From the NCBI GenBank assembly GCA_030760725.1, contig JASWHV010000018.1:23096273-23160272 (forward strand): 64,000 bases of DNA. The letters are read 5' to 3'. The notes below the pieces were generated by a model that saw only the letters and a list, made by a program, of their open reading frames with translations, made no database searches and had not been told where the DNA came from. Source of the stretch: Neostapfia colusana. Taxonomy: Eukaryota; Streptophyta; Magnoliopsida; Poales; Poaceae. Position numbers and translations under genes: made by a program. Below are positions 51,529 through 62,358 of this stretch, one piece after another. Position 1 is the first letter of the stretch, and every line of letters begins with the position of its first letter.

Positions 51529-53378
51529 GACTTGTTTCTCCCTTTTTATTGAGTCTGTAGTCCAGCTCATGGAGCCTTGCTTAATTTGACTCTCTTGGAT
51601 ACTTGTGTCTGTGATGCTTTTTCTCTCCTTCTTGGTTTTGCCTGGCTGAGTCCTTAGCTCCGCAAGGTACTCAGAGGCCATTTCCAATCTCGGAGCTTTG
51701 CACAGACACCCTCCCCAGGTCCTAACCGTGTTAGGGGCCCCCGGAGGTCTCCGGATCTCGCCCTATGGGGAGCTCCTGATCTGCCTGCCACGTGGCGGGT
51801 CCGGAGCTACTTCCCAAGAGGCGGGAGCTCCGGCCATGTTGGACACGTAGGGCTTTCGGAGCCCTCCCACCGAGGGGGAGGTCCGGCTTCCGCCCACCAC
51901 GTGGCGAGCCCGTTGCCCTCCTAAAGGGAGGAGAGAGTTCCGGGCTCGCTGGACACGTGGGGCCCCCGGGTCCCGCCCCTGCTGGAGGGGCAGGTCCCGG
52001 TCCTTCCAGTCCCAGGCCGGAGTAGCTGGTAGCTCCTTCCCCCCCGCTTCATGCAGTCCCTGTTGCCGTAACCTGGAGGTCCTGCACACAGGCAGAGGAA
52101 ACGTAATTCTCCTCGGGGGGGTCCTCCCCTCCCGTCTCCTAGTCTTATCCGTCTTACGACCCTGATCCGCTATACGGGGCCTGGGCAATTCTGTGCACGA
52201 GGCGCCGGAGCTCTGTCTCCCTCCGAGGTCCGGGTACGGCCGTCCGATCCCTAGTACCGGGCCATGTGCTGGGGAAGCAGAGTGCACGCGCTTTGGGTTC
52301 ATGACCAGGCAAACCGGACGTACTCCCCTGGACCTCCGGAGGGCAGGATGCCCATGCTTTGGGCTCTGGGCCGGCTAAGCTGGATACGCACCCTGGACCC
52401 CCCATGCACAACGCTGGCCTTTCCTGGAGGTAACCAACTGGCACCGCAACACCTGACTGGGGGAGGCCCAAGAGACTCACTCGGCCATCGGCAGGTGCCT
52501 CAAGCGCAGCCGCCTTCGGTAGGATAGCAAATGCCGACTATGGATGAGCGCAGGAGAGGGGGAGCTAGATGTACGATGAACATACAGAGATAGTGCGATC
52601 ATAAAAATTAATGCATAATTTAAATGAGCGCATGAGAGAGAGCTAAGTAGAACAGGGCTCTGTATTCGTACCCATAGGTGGAATTCTGGCTGTACAGGGA
52701 GGCAATGTTCCGCCTTGTCTTCAAGGGAAGCAAGACTCTACGCGCTTAGGGTCGGAACCAGGCTAAACTGGACATAGTCCTGTACCGTCCCTTGAGACTT
52801 AGCTGCCCCAAGCGCTGTTCCTAAATTCTATGGGATCTTTTATAGAAGGGAATAATCCTGTCCTACTGATGCTCAGGAAGTAGGACTTACAGTGTTGCTC
52901 CATGGCAAGGATTTTTGGGAACGGATCCCACTCTCGGTTGAAAGGCATGTGTACCTGGGGCGGCAGCTTTCGTGATGCGGAAGGGACCTTCCCTGCTGGG
53001 GGAGAGCTTATGGGTCCTTCTTGGAATAGAGCATGCCGCTTCACCAGGTTTCCCTCCTGCAGGCCCCCGACGCGTTTGGTTCTTTGGCGGTAGTGCTTAG
53101 AGCATTAGCCGAGACCGTGCGTTGCGGGGTGTTCGCTGCAGCCGAGTCTTGTCGATGAGGTTGTAATCTTCGCGCTGGATCAGGTCCTGCGCGGCTTCTC
53201 CTGAGGGCCCCCAGGGAGTTCTCCCCTTCTGGCTAAGGCTTTCAAGGGGTAGGTAGGCCCGGGCTCGTCTTGGATGACCTAAGGCGTCTTTCCCTTCTGG
53301 CAAGGCCTTCAAGGGGTTGACAGACCTTAGGCGGCCCCCGAGAGGTATGTTCGAGGCACGGAGGCGCGCCGCAGTTGG
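51529..53378 (-). other. R8 region between accessory ORF and gag
   Basis: Equivalent to R4 14088-15935. On the minus strand: donor-like GTAAGT at 52890 and acceptor TGTGTGCAG ending at 52082, 809 nt. CCACGTGGC and GGAGCTCC palindromes cluster at 51775-51985, and an AT-rich patch lies at 52595-52640. No protein gene. Confidence 0.55.
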
Positions 53379-55131
53379 CTAACGCCCTGGCCTGTCACCG
53401 TCAGAACTGGAGTCCTCACTGTCATGCACTGTCTTTATGACACGCTGAGGCTCCTGGAACCCCACCTGGTGGGTAGCAGTGACTGGGGCATCGACCTTCT
53501 GTTTGCCATCCCTCTGAGGGTAGGGCGGCGCCTCAGCCCTCTGCTGTCTCCCTTTGCGGAAGCGCTCTGCGAGCCTCTGGATCTCCCAGCAGTCGGCAGC
53601 AGTATGGTTGCAGGTGTCATGCACGGGGCATAGCCCGCCTTGGCCACTGTCTGGGGCCGGTGATTGCCGCTGCCTTTTGTCGGGGCGTGGCCCCCGAGCT
53701 CCACTGGTCGTCGCTGCTGCGGCGACGGGGGCCGTGAATGGTGACTTCATCTTGCCACCCCCCCCCCCGGTTCTTGGTCTTCTTGCCAACCCTATAGGCA
53801 GCAGCACCGGACCCGGGCTGTCCTCCTGACTCGGAGGTCGGCAGAGCGTGCCAGTTCCGCCCTTCAGCTGCTCTGGCGCACTTGTCCACCAGGCTGAAGA
53901 GCTCCGAGACGTCGCGGACCTCTCTGGTCGCGAGCTTCTCAAGCATTTTCTCGTCCCGGACACCCTGTCGGAACGCCACCACCACTGAGGCACTTTGGAT
54001 ATGCGGGATGGTGTTGCGTACCTGAGAGAACCGCTGGATGAAAGAGCGCAGCGACTCCCCAGGTTGTTGCTTGACGGCGTGGAGGTCAAGCTCCGTGCCG
54101 GGACGGGTGTAAGAGCTGCCGAAGTTGGCGACGAACTGCCGGCAGAGCTCACCCCAGGAGGTTATGGACCCCTGAGGTAGATTCATGAGCCAAGACCGAG
54201 CTGGGCCGGTCAAGGCGACGGGGAAGTAGTTGGCCATGACAGCCTCGTCCCCTCCTGCAGCAAGTACGACAGTGGAGTAGATCTGGAGGAACTCCGCTGG
54301 GTTGACGCTACCGTCGTACTTCTCGGGCAGATGCGGGCGAAACTTGCGTGGCCACCTTGCGAAGCGAAGGTGTGGTGCAAGGGCCGCACATCCTGCACCT
54401 GCTGCTGCAGGTACTGGTGCTGCGAACGTTTGGTTCGCACCTGGCACCGCATATCCCGGCATGGGCAAGGCTGCACCATAGGCCGGGGCCGCTACTTGCG
54501 GCGCATATAGCTGTGGCATATGCTGCGCAGCATATGCCTGAGGCAGGGCTCGCGTGGTGAAGGCCTGCCCTTCTGGTTGTGTCGAGGCCGACGACATGCT
54601 GTCGCCTACCTCATGGCTGCGACGCCTCTCTCGGCGTCGCTCGAGGTACACCCGGGCGTCCTGGCCCAAGTGGCACCGTTCCAGTTTCCTTCACAGGTCC
54701 GTCGACAGGAGCCTGGAGGAGCTGGAATCCGCCGTCAGCCCGTCAACCGTGGGTGTGCGCGTCAGCGACACAGCCGGTTGTCCTGGGCGCCGTCCTCGCC
54801 GAAACCGAGGGTTCGCGGCGGCGACGACGAGGCGGTCCACCTCACGGACCCATTGCTGGGTCGCTGAATGGGGCGCATCCCCCGCAGGTGGGTTGCGCAG
54901 CAGCGCTCTTGCTGCAGCTAGCGCGCCTCCATGGTGTACGCTCAGAGCTGCAGAAGATCTCACACTGGTCTGGGCCTGCATAGCCGGAGTCGGCGTTGCC
55001 GGAGTCGGCTGCTGGCTACCTGCTTGTGCCGACACACTCCGTCCTGAGTGTGTCGACATGTACTCCCCAGTGGTCACGGTTCGCCGTGAACGCGGAGGGG
55101 GAGAGTTTGTCGCTGAAGGAAGCTTGGTCAT
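53379..55131 (-). pseudogene. gag: R8 gag, one stop and one frameshift
   Basis: MTKLPSATNSPPPRSRR start, capsid-like domain (RKFRPHLPEKYDGSVNPAEF), and ends GDRPGR-stop. The knuckle reads CPVHDTCNHTAADC. Defects are TGA at 54691-54693 after LLSTDL, and an expanded run of ten C at about 53757-53768, where intact copies have fewer, which shifts the frame between capsid and knuckle. Unit A gag of R3 is broken at the same C-run. Confidence 0.85.
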
Positions 55132-55167
55132 CTTCATCGGCGGAAACTCGTCGCGCTAGGAGAAAAG

Positions 55168-55185
55168 CCCCTACCTGGCGCGCCA
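55168..55185 (-). other. R8 primer binding site
   Basis: Minus strand TGGCGCGCCAGGTAGGGG, two bases from the 5' LTR. Confidence 0.75.
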
Positions 55186-55187
55186 AA

Positions 55188-56283
55188 TGTCGAAGTGTGC
55201 GGTCGACACTTCCCCCGGGCCTGCACTGGGCAGCCTGCGGAGGTTCTTTTTTCAGAGGGGCTAGTTCCTAGCGGAGAGCTTGCGCGGATGGAACGAGTTA
55301 GTAAGAGCTTGACACGGCGAGTTTTACGTGGTTCAGGCCGCCGGAGCGTAAAACCCTACGTCCACGGCGAGCTATGGAGCTCGCTGTATTGCTTGCTGCT
55401 CAGGGCCGGAGGCCTGAGCTTGGGGGTGAGTTACAGCTTGAGAGTGTATGGCTAGCGTATGAGTTGCAAAGTGCGAACCCTTGCTATCGACGCCTACCCG
55501 AGCCTTTTATAGTCCAAGACTCGGGTGGCTTACAAGGGGAGCCGGGACCCGACAGGTGGTCCCGGGAAGATTGTCTATTATATACCGTATCTGCAGTTAT
55601 GCCGGTAGTTGTCTCTGGCCGAAGGCTTCTGAGTCTTCATCTTGCCGCCCTGCCCATGCCCCATGCCAGTCGTAGCGGTTGATGACGGCGCAGGCGGCAT
55701 GGGTTGTCTTGTCGCGGTGTTTATTGGCTGACAGGTTCTGACACCGCGCGCCAGTCTGTGATGCGACTGGGCGCAACGGCACCTGACAGACGCGTGATCC
55801 GCGTTTCCGCGTCTTGGGAAGACGCGGGCCTTGAATACCTTGTACGGGCAAGGTATGGGGCGTATTTACGCCCGCTGCCTATCACTCGGTGCAGGCAGCG
55901 TCGCTCTGCTGCCACGTGGCGGGCCCGGAGCCCTTCTCAGAGAAGAGAAGGGTCAGTCCCGCGGGGCACGTGGAGCCTCCGGGCCTCTCTCCGCGGAGGG
56001 AGAGGCTCGGCTTCTGCTGGCCACGTGGCGGGCCCGGAGCTCTCCTCTAAGGAGAGGGAGGTCCGGCCCCGCTGGACACGCGGCGTCTTCGGACCTCTCT
56101 CCCGCGGAGGGGGAGGTCCGGCTTCTGTGTGCCACATGGCGGGCCCGGAGCTCTCCTCTGAGGAGAGGGAGGTCCGGCCCCACCGGACGTGTGGCGCCTT
56201 CGGAGCTCTCCCTGCGGAGAAGGGCGAGTTCCTTAGGCATTTTACCCTGTGCGCGGGGGTACCCCATATCTCAGGTACCGACA
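55188..56283 (-). repeat. R8 5' LTR
   Basis: Same length as its partner. TATA (minus) is at 55505-55511. It ends GGTACCGACA before TSD GCCCC. Confidence 0.95.
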
Positions 56284-56288
56284 GCCCC

Positions 56289-58543
56289 ATTCAGCGACCC
56301 AGCAATGGGTCCGCGAGGTGGACCGCCTCGTCGTCGCCGCCGCGAATCCTCGGTTTCGGCGAGGACGGCACCCAGGTCAACCGGCTGTGTCGCTGACGCG
56401 CACGCCCACGGTTGACGGGCTAACGGCGGATTCCAGCTCCTCCAGGCTCCTGTCGACGGACCTGAGAAGGGAGCTGGAATGGTGCCACTTGGGCCAGGAC
56501 GCCCGAGTGTACCTCGAGCGACGCCGAGAAAGGCGTCGCAACCACGAGGCTGGCGACAGCATGTCGTCGGCCTCAACACAACCTGAAGGGCATGTCTTCG
56601 CCACGCGAGCCCTGCCTCAGGCATATGCCGCGCTGCATATGCCACAACCATGCGCGCCGCAAGCAGCGCCCCCGGTCTATGGTGCAGCCTTGCCCATGCC
56701 GGGATACACTATGCCAAGTGCGAACCAAGCGTTCGCACTGCCAATACCTGCGGCAGCAGGAGCAGGATGCGCAGCCCTTGCACCCCACCTTCGCTTCGTG
56801 AGGTGGCCACGCAAGTTTCGCCTGCACCTGCCCGAGAAGTACGACGGCAGCGTCAACCCGGCGGAGTTCCTCCAGATCTACTCCACCGCCGTACTTGCCG
56901 CAGGAGGGGACGAGGCTGTCATGGCCAACTACTTCCCCGTCGCCTTGACCGGCCCAGCTCGGTCCTGGCTCATGAATCTACCTCAGGGGTCCATAACCTC
57001 CTGGGGAGAGCTCTGCCGGCAATTTGTCGCCAACTTCGGCAGCTGCTACACCCGTCCCGGCACGGAGCTTGACCTCCACGCCGTCAAGCAACAACCTGGG
57101 GAGTCACTGCGCTTTTTCATCCAGCGGTTCTCTCAGGTGCGCAACACCATCCCACATGTCCAGAACGCTTCTGTGGTGGTGGCGTTCCGGCAAGGCGTTC
57201 GGGACAGGAAGATGCTCGAGAAGCTCGCAAACAGGGAGGTCCGCGATGTCTCAGAACTCTTCAACCTGGCGGACAAGTGTGCCAGAGCAGCCGAAGGGCG
57301 GAACTGGCACTCACTGCCGCCTCCCAAGCCAGGGGGTCAGCCGAGATCCGGCGACGCTTCGTACGGAAGCAACATAAAGTCATCAGCCGCGGTCCCTGTT
57401 GTCACAACGGTGGCGCCCAGTGGAGCTCGGGGGCCACGCCCTGACAAGAGGCCGCGACAATCACCGGCCCCAGATGGGGGCCAGGATGAATTATGCCCTG
57501 TGCATGGCACCAGTTATCATACCGCTACCGAATGCCGGAAAATACAGAAGCTCACGGAGCGCTTCCGGAAAGGGAAGCAGCCCCTAACTGATGCCCCACC
57601 CAACAATCAAAGGGAGGGCAAGCAGAAGGTCGAGGCCCGAGACGGCATCGACTGCCAGGTGGAGTTCCAGGAGCTTCAGCACGCCGTAAAGGCAGTGCGC
57701 AGTCATGGGAGCTCCAGCTCCAGTAATGACGAGCATCGGAAGATGCTCTATGTCATCTTCGGCGGGTCCGCTGACCCCCCGTCCCGGAGCATGGCTAAGG
57801 CCTTGCGTCGAGTGGTAGCGTCGGTGGCTCCCCTCCCAGGTGCAGCACCGCACCTCAGGTGGATGAGAACCTCCATCAGCTTCGATGACACCGACTGCCC
57901 CAGGAACATGGCTGGGGCCGGCCAACTGCCGCTCGTGGTGGCCCCCACCATCGCCAACGTGAGGATGTACCACGTTTTGGTGAATGGCGGGGCTGGACTG
58001 AACCTCATCAGTCGTGCAGCCTTCCAGGAGCTGCAGATTCCGATGGCCGAGCTCGCCCCATCGAGCCCGTTCTCAGGGGTAGGGCCGGGACAGGTCGTTC
58101 CCTACGGCCGCATCAGCCTCCCGGTGACCTTTGGGGGACTGGACACCTACCGGACAGAGTACGTTCTGTTCGACGTGGCCGAGATTGACCTCCCCTTCAA
58201 CGCCATAATCGGCAGGCCAGCCCTGTACCGATTCATGGCAGTAGCCCACTACGGCTACCTTGTCTTGAAGATGCCTACACCAACAGGCGTCCTCAAGGTT
58301 TGTGGAGACCGTGCTGCCGCAGTGTTAGCCTTGGAAAAGCTTCAGGCGCTTACAGCAACTAGAGCGCCAACCCTCGGCAGCGCAGAACCAAACCAGCTCC
58401 ACCCAAGTGCACGCCACCGTGCCTCTACCACAGCACCCCGCGTGCAATCCCTCGATGAGGACGACGTCCCCACAAGGCTCGTCCGAATCAGCGCCGATGC
58501 CACCCAGTCCACCAGGGTAGCCGGGGGCCTGGATAGCAAATAG
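56289..58543 (+). pseudogene. gag-pro: R7 gag-protease, open frame with protease active-site change
   Basis: The frame from 46847, joined across R8, is open to AGGLDSK-stop (58541-58543), making it the most intact gag-pro here. It has the capsid-like domain (RKFRLHLPEKYDGSVNPAEF) and a knuckle-like CPVHGTSYHTATEC. A short in-frame loss after SYGSN removes the Gly/Lys-rich spacer seen in R5. The protease motif reads VLVNGGAGLNLIS: codon 57983-57985 is AAT where R5 has GAT, so the catalytic Asp is Asn. The flap and the AIIGRPALYRF region are otherwise conserved. Without R8 the protein would be expressible but protease-dead. Confidence 0.82.
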
Positions 58544-60429
58544 GAAGGCGCGCTTGTTGCCCCCCTCCGGCACAATGTCGATGTGCTGCATGACAGCCGT
58601 CGCGGAGGCCAGAGATCCCTAGGGAGGTGATTGAGCACTACTTAAAGGTCTTTCCCGACGTCCAGCCGTCCGACAAGACAGAGAGTCCGCCGCCCCCGGT
58701 GCTTGGCGAACCGTGTTGTTTTCCCGAAGGCCAGCGAGAAGCTCCGGGAGCGCAGCGACTACACCAGCCTCAATAAGGCATGCCCTAAAGACCTATTTTC
58801 TCTCCCTATGATAGACCAAATAGTAGACTCGATGCCAGGCTGTGATATGCTGCGCTTCCCAAATGCTTACTAGGGCTCCCATCAGACCCCTGTGTCTGGA
58901 GTAGTTGAAGGGCACACTTTACCTGCTAACCCTGGCATAAACCGACTCGGCGTAGCTAGGGGTCCCGCGAATTTCTGGTCTTCGCGCCAATGGCTTTGAC
59001 CCCATACCACCGTAACCTGTTTCGCTACCAAGAATCAAGCACCAAAAAACCCCGGAGGCCCAAACCGGACCTCGGATCCCTGACACAACCTCCCGGAGGA
59101 CCAGCAGGACCTCCCGGAGGTGCAACGGGACCCCTCCCCGGAGGCCCAGCAGGACCCCCTGGAGCTCCCGGGACATCAGCGGAGCTTCCCGGAAGGTCCA
59201 AAGCAGCCTGGGGACCTCCCAGTATCGAGCACCCGGCGGTCTCCCCAGGCTGAAAGCTATCCTCCACAGCCCCCACGCGACGGACAATGCCGCCGAATGG
59301 GCAGCGGAGCTACTGAAGTTTGACCTAGGCTCCCTTTCCCGTCATGCAGATATTAACCGAGCACTAGTTGACTTGTGGCTGAAGTAGACGCACGCTCAGG
59401 GGGCCACAAAGACGGTGAAACAGGACCCTGAGCCCTGACCTTCACCAGGCCTTACCGAATGATGTTCGTCGACGGCTCCTTGCGAAAGCAGGGGGCCGGT
59501 GCTAGCGTACTGTTCCTCACGCCATCGGGGGAGCAGTCTGGGTATGTGGTGCGTTTCAATTCCAAGGCAGCCAGCAACATAGCAAGTATGAAGTGCTCAT
59601 CCTTCTTGCTAGTCGTTGGCTCAGGGCAACTCCCAGTCTGGTTATCAACCAAGATGGTGGAGACAGACCTCCTCACCTTGGACCTGCACCACGTACCGCG
59701 CGCTAGCAAGGCCGCAGCTGACGACCTTTCAACGAAGACCCCCACCGGAGCCACTGTGCCCGAAGGGGGCTTTGAGAGGACGTTGCCGCGGCTCACAGCC
59801 CGGCCTGCCGAGCCGGACGAAGGGGGCTACACCAGCACCTCAAAGCTGGCGGTCCCGGCGGCAATGGACGCCGCCAAGGATCACAAGCGTCACTGGGGAC
59901 TCCGTGCAACCCAGCGCTCAAGATCCAGATGCTCAAGTCAGACCCGATGCATGGATCACGGAGGTCCGGGACTACTTGAAAGACAATATCCTCCCTGATG
60001 AACGTGTATCCGCTGAACGGATTGTGCGTATGGCTATGAGACACATGGCGGTAGAGGGGGATCTCTACCGACGTGGCGCCAACCACATCCTTTTGCGGTG
60101 CATAACCCAGGGGGAAGGCTGCGACTTGTTCGCTGATATCTATGGAGGCGAATGTGGGAGTCACTCTTCCTCACGCACGCTTGTCGGTAAAGCCTTTCGG
60201 CATGGCTTCTACTAGCCGGCAACACTCCAGGATGCCGTCGAGCTGGTCAAGAGCTGCTAGGCGTGCCTGTTCCACGCCAAGCAGATCTATACACCGGCTT
60301 GGACGGTACAGATGATCCAGCCCACATGGCCATTTGCCATACTGGGGCTGGACATCCCGGGCCTGGGACCATTCCCCAGAACCGAGGATGGGGACCCGCT
60401 CCCGAACCTTCGGAACACAGAACACCGCT
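58544..60429 (+). pseudogene. pol: R7 pol remnant: deleted RT, deleted RNase H, truncated integrase
   Basis: The RT entry (58622-58780) and a short palm piece lack the YxDD core. RNase H 59459-59830 (MFVDGSLRKQGAGAS to AADDLS) lacks the central GDSQ part. The deletion points match R2 1-1325. Integrase zinc region: AWITEVRDYLKDNILPDE, MAMRHMAVEGDLYRRGAN, YGGECGSHSSS, where the first zinc His context IHGG has become IYGG, then the shared TAG at 60213-60215 and the first catalytic Asp in GLDIPG. Confidence 0.82.
59045..59245 (+). repeat. Pro/Gly-coding minisatellite in R7 pol
   Basis: CTCCCGGAGG-based repeats between RT and RNase H (frame reading PPGGPAGPPGGATGP), intermediate in length between R2 and R5. 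Confidence 0.65.
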
Positions 60430-61567
60430 GTAAGTCCTACCCCTAGAGCAACAATAGGACAGACCCTTCTTTTTATAATAAATTCCATAAAAGTCCAGGA
60501 ACAGGGCTTGGAGCAACTAAGCCTCAGGGGACGGTCCAGGACTACGTTCAGCTTCGCCTGGTTCCGACCCCAAGCGCGTAGAGTCTTGCTTCCCTTGAGG
60601 TGGGTCGTGGCCTACATATTCGGCCCGCCTTCCCCATATGGAAATTTATATGAAAAGAAACCTGCCCTACGTTGCTCTTCTTTGGTACTCATTTAATTTA
60701 CTTATTAAATTTTTATGATTACCCTACTAGCGCGTGCTCACTATGCGTTCAACTCCCTCTTCTCATTCTCATATTTAGTCGGCATTTGCTGCCCTGCCAA
60801 AGGCGGTTGCGTGGGAGGTACCGGCAGAAGGCCAGGGGGGCCCAAGCCCCCGGCACTTCGCGCACGGTAGTTCCCAAGCACCATATAAGTGGACCGGGAC
60901 CGTAAGCCAGATAAGACTAAGAGATAGAGGGGGGGAGCCCCGAAGGAGAATTACTTTTTCTTTACTTGTGTGCAGGACCTCTCAGCCTCAGCTCCCCGCA
61001 GGAGTATGGTAGGCGCATCCATCCAATAGAACGCACCTACCAGGGGGCCGCTACGGGATCACGCAAGGCCAAAACCCCAAGGTAAGATCAAAGAACTAGA
61101 CCTCACAGGGGCGAGGCCCGAAGGCCCCACGTGTCCAGCAGGGCCAGATCTTCCACCTCCTTGAGGGGAGCTCCGGGACCGCCGCGTGGTCTACGGAAGT
61201 CGGACCTCCCCCCCCCCTCTGCGGGAAGAGGCCCGAGGGCTCCACATGCCCCGCAAGCCCGGACCTTCCCTCAGGCGGGAGCTCCGGGCCCGCCACGTGA
61301 CCAACAGGCCCGGACCCCCCTCCGATCTCGTGAGGCGGGTCCTGGAGACCTCCGGAACCCTTAGTATACAGTGAGGACCCGGAGAAGGTGTCTATGCAGA
61401 GCTTCGAGATTGGTCAAGGCCTCCGAGTCCTTGCGGAGCTAAGGACTCAGTCAGGCAAAGCCAAGAAGGAGAGAAAAAGCATCACAGACACAGATATCTA
61501 AAAGAGTCGAACTGAGCGAGGCTCCATGAGCTGGACTTCAGACTCGATAAAAAGGGAGAAACAAGTC
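60430..61567 (+). other. R7 post-integrase region with lineage switch
   Basis: Donor-like GTAAGT at 60430 and acceptor TGTGTGCAG ending at 60975 (546 nt); exon-like block 60976-61081. CACGTG/GGAGCTCC palindromes lie at 61125-61320. Up to about 61440 it matches R2; from GTCAGGCAAAGCCAAGAAGGAG on it matches the reverse of R4 14100-14215, that is, the pol-less class. Confidence 0.6.
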
Positions 61568-62358
61568 CTAAGGACCTCCTGGCTCCCGCCGGAACCTTGC
61601 GGCTACAAGGGCGGCCACATCCTCGACTTCTGCCCTCGCAGCTTGCTCCCGCTCTGCGGCTGGGCCCTCTCTCGCTGGTTCTAGCGAAAAAGAGGGGTCG
61701 CGGCTCTTAAAGCATGCCAGCACATGTGAGGCGACCTCTAAGGCTAGGTCGCGCCCCTCGGCCTCAAGCTCGCTGGCGACCACCGAGTCTAGCCTGTCCA
61801 GCTTGGCGCCGATCGACTCCAGCACGGGGATCACCTCCAACGCAGGGGCCGCGGCCCTCACCGGACTGAAGCCAAGAGGGATCAGGGCGGACCCTGCTTG
61901 ATCCACGAAGCTCGAGACCGCAAGAGCCTCGGAGGACCGCAAGGCCGAAAGCTGCTCCACCTCGCGGCGGGCCGCCTGCAGAGCCTCCAGGTTCCTCTCA
62001 GAGAATTCCTTCTCCTTGGCCGCCAGGGAGCTCTCCCGAAGCTGGAGAGTCTTGGCGAGCCGCTCCAACTCAGCGGCCTTGAAGTCGGCGGTCAACTCCC
62101 GGTCCAAGACCGCCCGGCGATCACGGGAGACCTGTTCCTCCCTCAAGTCGAGGTCTGCCTTCAGGATCTCCAGCTCCTCGATCCGAGCTCGAAGGTCATC
62201 CTCGCCCGCCACCAGCTGCGCGGCGACCCTCTCCGCCTCAGCTGCCATGGAACGCTCCCGTTCCTAAATGGCGAGTTCACGGCGCTCCAACCGCTGCCGT
62301 ATCTCCACAGCAGCAGAGAGGCTCTCTTCGGCCCAGGCGTGTGCCTCTAGAGCCTCTG
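61568..62358 (-). pseudogene. R7 antisense accessory ORF fragment, short-type sequence
   Basis: C-terminal part only, read right to left: coiled coil (EELEILKADLDLREEQVSRD, ESSLAAKEKEFSERN) and C-terminal domain (GSALIPLGFSPV, SELEAEGRDLALEV), with stop at 61568. It matches R4/R8, not the long gene of R2. A TAG near 62264 (IRERE region; TTCCTAAATGG on the plus strand) interrupts the upstream part. The ORF is cut at 62358 by R10, so whether a transposase-like domain existed upstream is unknown. Confidence 0.8.

Larger units (their letters stand above)
47109..56283 (-). mobile_element. R8: pol-less element inserted in R7 gag
   Basis: LTRs 47109-48204 and 55188-56283 in minus orientation, both 1,096 bp, with perfect TSD GCCCC (47104-47108 and 56284-56288). 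On the minus strand: 5' LTR, PBS, gag, intron-bearing non-coding region, antisense short accessory ORF, polypurine tract, 3' LTR. There is no pol. Solo LTR R9 lies within the accessory ORF. Without R9 it is about 8.1 kb, the same layout as R4. Confidence 0.95.
56284..62358 (+). mobile_element. R7 right part: gag-protease, decayed pol, chimeric 3' end
   Basis: Resumes R7 gag after R8. Gag-protease is followed by the same deleted RT/RNase H as in R2, the integrase remnant and the post-integrase region. Near 61440 it switches to the 3' region and accessory ORF type of pol-less elements. It breaks inside that ORF at GAGCCTC (62352-62358), where R10 begins; the 3' LTR is not seen. Confidence 0.85.
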
